DNA of 62,779 nucleotides. It comes from Actinomycetes bacterium (lineage in GTDB: Bacteria > Actinomycetota > Acidimicrobiia > IMCC26256 > PALSA-610). Every line of letters starts with the position of its first letter. Position 1 is the stretch's first letter. The translations under genes and the position numbers were made by a program. Where the stretch lies: the NCBI GenBank assembly GCA_025360585.1, contig JANYBW010000013.1, forward strand, positions 1 to 62,779. The letters run 5' to 3'. This document shows positions 1 to 7,330 of this stretch, piece by piece. The notes below the pieces were generated by a model, which did no database searches, was not told the DNA's origin, and was given only the letters and a program-made list of their open reading frames with translations.

Positions 1-137
1 ATCATGGCGCTACCTGCCTGCGCTCGTCTGCCGTGAAGCATTGCAACGAAAGAAGTGAGGATGTCTTGGACCTATCGCAAACGAATCCGGACCGGTAAGA
101 ACAGTTGGATCAATCTTTCGAAACGGATTCGTGTGCG

Positions 138-780
138 TTAGAGGTTTGTGAGGAGATGCTCGAAGGCGGTGTTGTGGTGTTTGACGAAGGGCCATACAGC
201 TTCGAGTTGTTGATTGGCTTCGGCGGCTGTGAGCTGTTCGTGTTGCATGAGCGAGGCGCTCATTATCAGCGCGGTGCGGCTTTCGCCAGCGTGACAGTGC
301 ACCACGACCGCGATACCGGCATCGATGAACGCGTTGATCTCTGCGATGGTGTCGCGCACTACGGATTCACCGCAATACTCGGACTGCTTGCGCGAGGCAG
401 ATCCATACTGTGCCGTTGCCTAGTCCGTCAGGCAGTTCGACGTCGCTCATCAGTATCGCTCGATAACGATCTGCGTGCGGTAGAGGTAGACGTTCAAGCA
501 ACGACGGCAACGCTTCGAGTGCTGATCCGCCACGGATGGCGGCGTGGATCATGCCGTGGTAGATCGCCGCGCCCCATCCGGCGGCTTCATCCCCATGCGT
601 GAGCGCGGATTGCGCGTGCGCTAACTCGAATGCTCGCTGGCAAGGCTCGACGCGAGGCGCGTTCGCGGGCTGACATCGGCGATATCCATGGCGCGGCCCA
701 TTCTTACGGCGAGGGTCGCGGTACTTCACGATCTTGCGTCTCCGAGGGCGATGGCCGAAGCCGAACTCCTCGTAGCTCAC
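138..780 (-). pseudogene. Decayed ADP-ribosylglycohydrolase / dual-specificity phosphatase fusion
   Basis: Two reading frames on the minus strand carry pieces of one two-domain protein. The 5' piece (367-780) contains an ADP-ribosylglycohydrolase-like segment with ALTHGDEA and, later, NGTVWICLAQAVR, resembling the C-terminal half of DraG-type hydrolases, but it stops before the usual metal-binding GGDTD motif. The 3' piece (138-359) contains HCHAGESRT, a match to the HCxxGxxR(S/T) active site of dual-specificity phosphatases, and it reaches a normal-looking C-terminus. DraG-phosphatase fusions of this order are known. The missing middle, the in-frame stop near 367 and an N-terminal stretch that does not look like the family suggest deletion plus frameshift. 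Two separate small genes is the alternative, but neither domain would be complete. Confidence 0.55.
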
Positions 781-953
781 GTGGACGAACTCGCCGTCGG
801 GACGTACGACGCGATGTCAAGTACACGACTCGCGAGCGAGGCCTGGCGTGCGAGCCGAGGACGAATTAGCGAGAAGCGCAAACGGTGAGTGACCGCTCTC
901 ACAACGGTGTCGCGCACCTTTCGCAAGGGTCGTGATGTCGATACCCTTATGGG

Positions 954-1619
954 GTGAATATCGGAAATGACCGTGTATGGGATTTGAGTGAGAATCGTCC
1001 TGGCGAGTCTGCGCGCCGACAGGCGACCGCGCTCCAACAGGCGGCACCGGTGCGGAGCTTCGTGGGTCGCGTTCTCGGCGTGAAAAATAGTGAACGTGCC
1101 TGGCGGGTGGGCGCCGATGGTGAAGAAGCAGTAGGGCGACGGTTGGAGAAACTCAGCGATGCGTGGCGGGTAATCCATGCGGTGCCGGTGGGAGATCGCG
1201 GCAGCGACATCGATCATGTTGTGATCGGACCTGCTGGTGTCTTCACGTTGAACACGAAGAATCATTCTGGCTCGAAGGTCTGGGTCGCTCAGCGGTCGTT
1301 GCTCGTGAACGGTCATAAGACCGACTATCTGAGGAACTCGCGCCACGAAGCGACACGAGCATCGAAGTTCCTCACCGCGGTATGCGGATTTGCAGTGATC
1401 GTCGAACCAGTCATTGTTGTACTCGCGGCAGAATTAACGATCAAGGAGCTGCCATCTGATGTCCATGTTGTTGCGCGGCGCAAGATCAATGGTTGGCTCG
1501 CGAAACGGCCTGTGATGCTCGACGCTGCAACGGTCTCAGCGATCTTCGCGATGGCACGCCGAGACACGACCTGGCGCAACCCAACACCCGGTGACGTCAA
1601 CAGACGAACGGAACTATGA
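954..1619 (+). CDS. NERD-domain (nuclease-related) protein
   Basis: A 221-residue protein with a NERD domain at about residues 50-165. Visible motifs are GADGEEAVGRRL (Glu57/Glu58), GSDIDHVVIGPAGVF (Asp85/Asp87) and LNTKNHSG (Lys102). These are the E-D-xxK positions of the restriction-endonuclease-like fold. The acidic residue that often precedes xK is Asn100 here, as I recall for other actinobacterial NERD proteins, so catalysis is not certain. NERD proteins are thought to process DNA or RNA. The start is GTG at 954; no better in-frame start is seen. The stop overlaps the next gene's ATG (ATGA at 1616-1619), so this is the first gene of a coupled three-gene operon. There is no signal peptide or membrane segment. 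Confidence 0.8.
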   Translation: MNIGNDRVWDLSENRPGESARRQATALQQAAPVRSFVGRVLGVKNSERAWRVGADGEEAVGRRLEKLSDAWRVIHAVPVGDRGSDIDHVVIGPAGVFTLNTKNHSGSKVWVAQRSLLVNGHKTDYLRNSRHEATRASKFLTAVCGFAVIVEPVIVVLAAELTIKELPSDVHVVARRKINGWLAKRPVMLDAATVSAIFAMARRDTTWRNPTPGDVNRRTEL

Positions 1620-2962
1620 CTGCAACAGACAATGAAGACGTAACGGTTAAGGCACGCGGGCTCGCTGCTAAACGCGCGGCGATCGCGAAGGCCGCGGCGA
1701 CACGAGCCGCGTTCGCGCCGACCGCGACACAACTCGCGGCGCTGGTCGCTGCCGATCTCGTACCGTTCGTAACCGGCCCTGCGTTGAGTGCAATGGCACG
1801 ATGGTTTCATGACCCCAACGATGAACTGCTCGTGGTCGTGGTTGGCGCGCACGAGCTACCCGATGTGACTGACGACATCCTCGCCTACGCGCTCGCATGG
1901 CAACGCGACCGGGATCTCGTACTTGTGTTGCCGGACACACGGCTTGGTTTGACATTGGAACGGTTGCCGTGGATCGACACGCCGGTGCGTGTATTCACCT
2001 ACACGGCCGACTTGACGCTTAAACCAGAGGTGATCCCGACGCGACCCGAGGTCCTCGATCGCGCCGCGCAACGTCCCTTGCATCCGGGCGTCGAACACAA
2101 CCTCGGAAACGCGCACGGATTCGTGCAATCGCTGGTGGCACATCTCGACGATCATTGGGCGCTCGTCGCCGCACACCGCCAGTCGTATCTCGCATGGCAT
2201 TGCCTCGGCCGCCAAGTCATTTGTATCTCACGTACCGGGAGTGGCGCGTCAATTGTTGCCGGCGTCAACTACAAGAAGCCACCTCAAGGCGAAGAACCGG
2301 CACTCGTCATGCCTGTCGTGCAAGAACTCACGCCAGTACAGATCGCCGAGGCCGAACGGCGCGTAGCTGACGCGGTATGGAAACGTCTCGCCGGCCACGA
2401 TCTGGGCCATGTCGAACACCGGATGCAAGCCGCGCTCGCGGCGACGAATCTTGCCGGGCTCGGAATCACACAACATCCGCGCAGGGAGTATCCAGCGTGG
2501 CGAGGCGATAAACGACCAGGTTTCATTGACTTTCTGGCCCTCGACCGCCGTAACGTGCTGCATGTGGTCGAGACGAAGGTGGGTACCTCTGACGTCAAAG
2601 GAGTGCTGCAGACGCTTGACTACGCGATTTGGGTGCAGGCGAACGCCGAAAAGATCCGTGCTGATGTTGGTTGGCCGAGCGCGTCTCGCCCCGGGCCGGA
2701 GACCGTCGCGCTCGATTTTGTACTCGCACCGAAAGGCCACGGACCCGCAGTCGGGCCGTATCTCGCCGGACAGCTCGAAGCGCTCGCGGGCGATGTTCCG
2801 TGGCGGGTCTCGATCGTCACCGACCCATTCGCAGACACGCCAGAAATGACGGTGCCGACACCGCGTGCGGTTCCGCCAGTTGGGCCGTTCGTCGCGCAAG
2901 CTGTGCAAGGCCCGCGCTGGGCCGCGCACGTCGGCAATGATCTCGCAGCGGAGCTGCCGTGA
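1616..2962 (+). CDS. PD-(D/E)XK-like nuclease-fold protein, unknown family
   Basis: A 448-residue protein. The N-terminal half (about 40-150) looks like an alpha/beta domain (LLVVVVGAHEL, DLVLVLPDTRL) of unknown function. The C-terminal half (about 240-405) shows a PD-(D/E)XK arrangement: Glu291 in REYPAWR, Asp305 in PGFIDFLALD, Glu319-x-Lys321 in HVVETKVG, and Gln332 in the helix that follows. That is the order and spacing expected for a nuclease core. Residues 1-35 are Ala/Lys/Arg-rich and may be disordered or bind nucleic acid. The gene overlaps both neighbours by 4 nt (ATGA upstream, GTGA downstream), so the three proteins are probably made together. I do not recognise a named family; the nuclease role is inferred from motif spacing. 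Confidence 0.75.
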   Translation: MTATDNEDVTVKARGLAAKRAAIAKAAATRAAFAPTATQLAALVAADLVPFVTGPALSAMARWFHDPNDELLVVVVGAHELPDVTDDILAYALAWQRDRDLVLVLPDTRLGLTLERLPWIDTPVRVFTYTADLTLKPEVIPTRPEVLDRAAQRPLHPGVEHNLGNAHGFVQSLVAHLDDHWALVAAHRQSYLAWHCLGRQVICISRTGSGASIVAGVNYKKPPQGEEPALVMPVVQELTPVQIAEAERRVADAVWKRLAGHDLGHVEHRMQAALAATNLAGLGITQHPRREYPAWRGDKRPGFIDFLALDRRNVLHVVETKVGTSDVKGVLQTLDYAIWVQANAEKIRADVGWPSASRPGPETVALDFVLAPKGHGPAVGPYLAGQLEALAGDVPWRVSIVTDPFADTPEMTVPTPRAVPPVGPFVAQAVQGPRWAAHVGNDLAAELP

Positions 2963-3825
2963 GCCGTCTACCGGTTCATTCAGGACCTGATACTGCGTTA
3001 CTCCCCGAAGCACGGACCGCACTTGTTGATCTCGTTGCGCGCGGTCTCGATCATCGTTGGGTCATGCACCACCGTTCATCGCAAGCCTTCGCGCTCAACC
3101 TCTTCGCGCCACTCCATCCGGCTGGCGTGCGTAGCGTCTTCGCGCTCTTCGGCTTTGACGTCACCGAAACTGATCCGGCCGAGTTCGAGTACAGCGACCC
3201 GAATGACCGTCTTGGTGAGGCACGACCAAAAAGTTCGCATCGCACCCAAGTTGATGTCGTGTTGCGTGGTACCACGGTGAACGGGCAGCGCGTTATCGCG
3301 TTAATCGAAGTGAAATTCACCGAGACAGACTTCGGGCATTGCAGCGCCTACGGAAATCCTGCGAACCCACGACGTGATGTCTGTCGCTCGCCGGGGTTGT
3401 TCGGAGGGCAACCCGACGCGTGTTTCCAACTCGCGAACCACGGTACCGGCCGCCGGCGTTACGACAAATATCTGAATCTTCTCCAAACCGTGGAACCGTG
3501 CGGTGCTGGCGACGCAGGTGGTTGCCTGGTCCGCGGGAGTCTCAACCAACCGATGCGCAACCTCGCGCTCGCGCATCTTCTCGTCCACTCGGGCGAAGCC
3601 GATCACGTCATCTACGCGCTGTGCGCACCCGCGGCGCATCCAACGATATGGAGAAGATTCGGGGAACTCGCAGCGGCGTTTCCCGACAATGCCGACCGAA
3701 AGATTCGCGCATTGACCGCCGAACTGATCGCGGGCCTTCACGATGACAACGGTGCAGCACTTGCAGCGCAATACCCAATCGAGGCCATCGAATGGCCCAT
3801 CACGCCGAGTGCACAAAGATCCTGA
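2959..3825 (+). CDS. PGN_0703-like putative restriction endonuclease (PD-(D/E)XK)
   Basis: A 288-residue protein. The N-terminal HRSSQAFALNLFAPL segment (about 38-52) is typical of the PGN_0703 group of putative restriction endonucleases. The nuclease core has Asp99 in TQVDVVL and Glu117-x-Lys119 in ALIEVKFTETDFG. Cys128, Cys142 and Cys155 follow at intervals that could bind a metal. A C-terminal helical region contains QPMRNLALAHLL. Start is GTG at 2959, overlapping the upstream stop (GTGA). Family proteins are mostly uncharacterised. Their restriction-nuclease fold and the two other nuclease-fold genes translated just upstream suggest a joint role in DNA restriction or repair. There is no methyltransferase partner in the window. 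Confidence 0.75.
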   Translation: MSRLPVHSGPDTALLPEARTALVDLVARGLDHRWVMHHRSSQAFALNLFAPLHPAGVRSVFALFGFDVTETDPAEFEYSDPNDRLGEARPKSSHRTQVDVVLRGTTVNGQRVIALIEVKFTETDFGHCSAYGNPANPRRDVCRSPGLFGGQPDACFQLANHGTGRRRYDKYLNLLQTVEPCGAGDAGGCLVRGSLNQPMRNLALAHLLVHSGEADHVIYALCAPAAHPTIWRRFGELAAAFPDNADRKIRALTAELIAGLHDDNGAALAAQYPIEAIEWPITPSAQRS

Positions 3826-4226
3826 AACGGCACTGTTGCATTAACTGATCGCGAAACGCGTGTGAATGCTGTCTGCTTCTCGTTCGGTTAGATCTTGTCT
3901 GCAAGTTCGTCAAATGCCGCGCAATTCGCAGATGACGATTCCTTGCGGCGACACCAAGTTCGTAATGGTATCGCCGCAGATTCTGCATGAAGGCAGGACC
4001 CCATGCGAGAATCCACCCATCTGCCGTCGTCGCGTTAACTCGAAACAGACGCCCACCCTGACACACAGGGCCACGATGATCAACGCGGTCGCGCGCCACC
4101 CCAATGGGCAACGCAGCAATAGTGATCGCCAAACTCGACGATTGGATCGGCTCAACGATCGCAATCGACGCGCACCCAAGCTCGTGACATATCAGAGGCT
4201 CACTGCAGTGGGTCTCATCCCATCGG
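3826..4226. other. Gene-poor stretch between nuclease operon and phage remnants
   Basis: About 400 bp with short open frames on both strands but none with recognisable domains or a good ribosome binding site. A minus-strand frame covering 3800-4132 is open but matches nothing I know. It may be further decayed phage DNA. Confidence 0.4.
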
Positions 4227-4409
4227 CTACATCAAGGTGAGTATGACACTCATGCCGGTTCCGGCTGCACCTCCGTAGAGGGCTTCGTTGGACACGTCGA
4301 GCAGGAACGGCACTTGCGCGGCAGTTGGGATGAGTGAACAACCAGCGATCATGAGTGTCTCGAGCGCCGCGTTCTGTGTCTGTTGGTATCGCGTTCTATC
4401 GGTTGTCAT
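4227..4409 (-). pseudogene. Truncated phage terminase large subunit (N-terminus, mutated Walker A)
   Basis: A 60-residue frame whose second half resembles the start of phage large terminases: IPTAAQVPFLL followed by EALYGGAAGTGMS and a hydrophobic strand. TerL proteins typically have GGAAGGGKS here, so the essential Walker A lysine is Met53 (one base from AAG). The frame ends at a TAG about six residues after the loop, and the remaining several hundred residues of a terminase are absent from the following sequence. The ATG at 4409 overlaps the end of the small-subunit-like gene (ATGACAACCGATAG), the usual TerS-TerL gene order. It is a dead remnant of a prophage packaging module. Confidence 0.65.
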
Positions 4410-4687
4410 CGGAAGTGTCTCCAGATTCGAGTATCGGTGTGATGTGCGCGTCGATCGCGGCCATGATTTGCGGGTCGCCGCGCAAGATCCGTAACGCATC
4501 GGTCGCGCTCCACGGCTTTCTTCGCGCCGCGACGGTCCGCAAACCCGAAACGATCCGCGATGTCTGCGTAGCTTGCGCCACCACGACGTAACACGATTGC
4601 TTCACGTTCGCGCCCCGCGCTGGCAATCGATGCCGATGACGCAGAACCGCGTTGTCGTTTCGCTGGCTTTTGGTCTTTGCGTTCCAT
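4396..4687 (-). pseudogene. Terminase small-subunit-like HTH protein, frameshifted
   Basis: ATG at 4687 is preceded by GGAGG at good spacing. The first frame encodes a basic N-terminus, then REAIVLRRGGASYADIADRF followed by GFADRRGAKKAVER, a helix-turn-helix of the kind seen in small terminase subunits and other phage or mobile-element proteins. Near 4515 the sense moves to another frame, which continues ATDALRILRGDPQIMAAID and ends at TAG (4396-4398), overlapping the start of the large-subunit remnant. A single-base indel would rejoin the two parts into a protein of about 95 residues. This could be a real mutation or an assembly error. The HTH assignment is good; the terminase role rests on the neighbouring TerL fragment. 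Confidence 0.55.
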
Positions 4688-5129
4688 GCTCGTAGTGCCT
4701 CCGTTATGCAACTGGCGCCGTAGAGGCCAGGTTGATCCCGATGGCTCGGGACTGCCTGATGACGCCGGGGCACCGTGGGCCACTAGTTGCTTGGCTTTCC
4801 GCGTAGAGCGCAACGAGCGCGCGCACCCAAGTGTCGCTCTACGACTTGACGTGTTCGTGAAGAGGAAAGCGTCGACATCCGATGGCACGAACATTTGTTT
4901 GTGTTACAGGAAGAGGCAGAAGTGTCGCGTGTCCTTGCCATGTGTGTCCCGAAACACGCGTGTCGCCGCTCAGTTCCGCGTTCCCCAAAACGCTGGATCC
5001 GTTCCCGCTGCGCGCTACAGCCCGCACCTACAGGGTTTTCTCCATGCCCTACGAAGGCGGGGGTTGGAGAATCCCGTTCGCAAGAACCAGGCTCCTCAAC
5101 GGTGTTGAGGATAATTGGTGCGAATACGT
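4688..5129. other. Gene-poor stretch beside terminase remnants
   Basis: About 440 bp. Open frames exist on both strands but their proteins are low-complexity and unrecognisable. It contains the ribosome binding site for the HTH gene at about 4698-4705 and a hairpin at 5093-5111. Probably residual phage DNA. Confidence 0.4.
5093..5111 (-). terminator. Hairpin downstream of the dioxygenase operon
   Basis: TCCTCAAC GGT GTTGAGGA is a perfect 8-bp stem with a 3-nt loop, 18 bp past the stop codon of the minus-strand dioxygenase. There is no U-tract, so it may be a factor-assisted terminator or only a 3' end stabiliser. Confidence 0.45.
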
Positions 5130-6083
5130 TTAAGTGGTAACGGTTTCAAAACGGCCGAGTCCGTAGTCGCCTGCGATGGTGGTGCGGTGCATGCAGCGTC
5201 CGTATTCGGCGGGCATTCCTGAAACCGAATGCAAGCAACGCCAATTGTCCCAGATCAACATATCGGTTGGCTTCCACTGATGGAAGTAACTGAGGTCACG
5301 AGCTGCGTCGACGATCTCGTCGCAGACGATCTTGAGGAGCGCGTCGCCTTCGTTGTCGTCGAGACCGTCGATTCCTTTGGCCATCCAGGGCGAAACGTGC
5401 AAGACCTTCTCGCCACTGCGCCGCGTCCACACGGCTGGGTGAAGTGCACGTGGCCGGTCGGCGAATTCTTCCATGACGGCTTTCGACTCCGGCGATGCTT
5501 CAACTTCTGCAAAATCAACGGGTCTCCCATAGCGAAGGTCGCCGAGAATGACGTCCATCGCATACATGATCGTTTTGTCGGCGATCTGTTCGCGGACGTC
5601 GGAGGAGATCGCTTCGTACAACGCGATGCCGTCGACGAAGCCGGTCATTCCACCTTCGGGCGGAATTTCGACCGACCTCAGCACGCCGGCGCGATTGAGC
5701 GCGTCGTTGTAACAGTGGTCGAAATGCCATGGGAGCCATTGCGACATCACTTGGTCGCCGATTCGAACCCGCCCACCTGAGTTTGGTCGGTGACGAATCT
5801 CGATGACACCGAGCATGTCGTCGCCGCCAACGCGAGGTGTTGCTTTGCTTGGGTGATCTTTGAGCGGACCGAAGACTGTGCTGATTGCAACCTGCATCGC
5901 CGGCGACGGTTCGACGTCTTCGAAGATGAGGAGTCCGCGCAGTTCGAACAACTCGTTGAGCTGCGCGCGGACAGCATCGTCTTGCAGCGATGCTTGGGTG
6001 ACACCGCGCACTCGAGCGCCCATACCGAGGTTGTCCCGCAACGGTTCGTGAGTGATTGTGGTCATGATTGGCTCCGAACTCAT
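5130..6083 (-). CDS. TauD/TfdA-family Fe(II)/2-oxoglutarate dioxygenase
   Basis: A 317-residue cytosolic oxygenase. The iron-binding triad is visible: His120 and Asp122 in LPWHFDHCYN and His285 in RCLHSVSGM, with Arg300 (MHRTT) placed to bind 2-oxoglutarate. Family members hydroxylate taurine, sulfonates, alkyl sulfates, 2,4-D and many other acids, so the substrate is not deducible. The start is the ATG at 6083, which overlaps the stop of the upstream alpha/beta hydrolase (ATGA at 6083-6080). The open frame extends to 6212, but that extension overlaps the hydrolase gene. Length fits the family. The two genes form a coupled operon with a hairpin behind it. Confidence 0.85.
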   Translation of the reverse strand: MSSEPIMTTITHEPLRDNLGMGARVRGVTQASLQDDAVRAQLNELFELRGLLIFEDVEPSPAMQVAISTVFGPLKDHPSKATPRVGGDDMLGVIEIRHRPNSGGRVRIGDQVMSQWLPWHFDHCYNDALNRAGVLRSVEIPPEGGMTGFVDGIALYEAISSDVREQIADKTIMYAMDVILGDLRYGRPVDFAEVEASPESKAVMEEFADRPRALHPAVWTRRSGEKVLHVSPWMAKGIDGLDDNEGDALLKIVCDEIVDAARDLSYFHQWKPTDMLIWDNWRCLHSVSGMPAEYGRCMHRTTIAGDYGLGRFETVTT

Positions 6084-6952
6084 AGTGCTTTCGACGGAAT
6101 CGTACGGTTGGCCCACGCGACAAGCTGGGGTACAAGCAGCGGCCATCGCACGAAGAGCGACCCGGTCTCTGCCACCTCGGCGCGCCGCTCGTTCCACTCC
6201 GCATCGCCCCACGGCGGCTCGACGAGTTCAGCGTTCGGAAGGCCTGCCGCTATCGTTTCGGAGGTAGCGCGAGTGTGCGACATGTCGGAGATACCGCTGC
6301 GAAATACCAGGATTGGTACGTCGAGGTGCGCGATGTCGTCGTCGGTAAGCCCAGGAACGAGCGTGTCGTCGCGTGGGCAGTAGGCAAGCATCCATTGGTC
6401 CATGACCCTGAGGAACTCAGCGCGGTCCATTTGTTGAAATCGTTCGCGGTTCGCTGGGTTGCGGGCGAGTACTTCTTGCCACTGGCCGAGCTCGAGAACG
6501 GCATCGATTCCGCCATGCCACGCGGCGTCGGCCGACGGGAACGCGTAATAGTTCGCCAACTGCAACAGACCGGGAACGCCACCGCTGATCCACCACATCG
6601 CTAACCCTGCCGCGACCTGCGGATGGCGGGCTGCTGTGAGGAGAGAAACGCGCGCGCCGCCGGATCCGCCGGCAATGACGGTTGGCCCGAGGTCGAGGCG
6701 ATCGATCAGCAGTGCGAGCGCATCGGCTTGCACCTCGGACTCTGACGGTCCGCGAAACACAACTGAAGAAGCACCACAGTTCGGTCGGTCCCAAGTGAGC
6801 ACGCGACGGCCTTCGTCGGCGAGCGCCTGCGCCATTGCCGTAACGCCAACATCGTCTTTGCTAAATCGTCCACCTGGAGTGAGCACCCAGGGTTGGCCTT
6901 CGCCGATGAGTTCGTAGGCGATGTCGATTCCGTCAAGGTCGATCATGGGCAC
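6080..6952 (-). CDS. Alpha/beta-hydrolase-fold protein
   Basis: A 290-residue protein with the alpha/beta-hydrolase core: an oxyanion-region LTPGGRF near residue 24, LTWDRPNCGAS near 52, and nucleophile elbow VIAGGSGGARVS with Ser97. An acidic residue in FRSGISDMSHT is suitably placed, but I see no convincing catalytic His near the C-terminus, where the family usually has one. It may have an altered triad. It is first in an operon with the TauD-like dioxygenase and overlaps it by 4 nt. An alternative start is the second Met (6946). Candidate roles are hydrolysis of an ester, lactone or C-C bond in the dioxygenase's substrate or product; this is inference. Confidence 0.75.
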   Translation of the reverse strand: MPMIDLDGIDIAYELIGEGQPWVLTPGGRFSKDDVGVTAMAQALADEGRRVLTWDRPNCGASSVVFRGPSESEVQADALALLIDRLDLGPTVIAGGSGGARVSLLTAARHPQVAAGLAMWWISGGVPGLLQLANYYAFPSADAAWHGGIDAVLELGQWQEVLARNPANRERFQQMDRAEFLRVMDQWMLAYCPRDDTLVPGLTDDDIAHLDVPILVFRSGISDMSHTRATSETIAAGLPNAELVEPPWGDAEWNERRAEVAETGSLFVRWPLLVPQLVAWANRTIPSKAL

Positions 6953-7098
6953 GCGTTTTGTCTACTCCTTTTGCTCGATGCGAGCAAGTTTCGAAACGGC
7001 ACTGCTGTATGGGCGCGACGCACGTGGCTCGTCGGCTGCGAAAATGCGGACTGTTCGTCGCCGTTCGTTCTCGAAACTCTGCAACGACGGCGTTTACG

Positions 7099-7207
7099 GG
7101 CTATGGATTCCCGCCAGAGATAATCGCATCGGCGGTCCGTCGGTACCTGCGCTACGGATTGTCATACTGCGATGTTGAAGAACTCCTCGCAGAACGCGGC
7201 ACCGAAG
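7099..7207 (+). mobile_element. IS6-family transposase fragment
   Basis: The frame encodes GYGFPPEIIASAVRRYLRYG followed by LSYCDVEELLAERG, a clear match to the N-terminal helix-turn-helix of IS6-family (IS26-like) DDE transposases. Homology breaks off after LLAERG; no catalytic DDE region and no terminal inverted repeats are seen. It lies in the 6953-7330 gap, which otherwise holds nothing I can identify. Confidence 0.7.
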
Positions 7208-7330
7208 CGAGTGAAGCTCGACTGGGGGTGTTCATTGTTGTGTCGAAGTTGTGGTCCCGTTCAGTGGTCCACACGCTATGATCCCGGCGGCACAACCGAA
7301 ATTCCGGCAGATGTGCTTGGGTCGCGGCCA

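Noticed and set aside
3866-4240. 124-residue plus-strand frame after the nuclease operon
   Set aside because: No ribosome binding site, low-complexity basic sequence, and it runs across the TerL remnant on the other strand.
7172-7330. Longer N-terminus of the GT-C-like protein
   Set aside because: It overlaps the IS6 transposase scrap in another frame and has no ribosome binding site; later ATGs are better.
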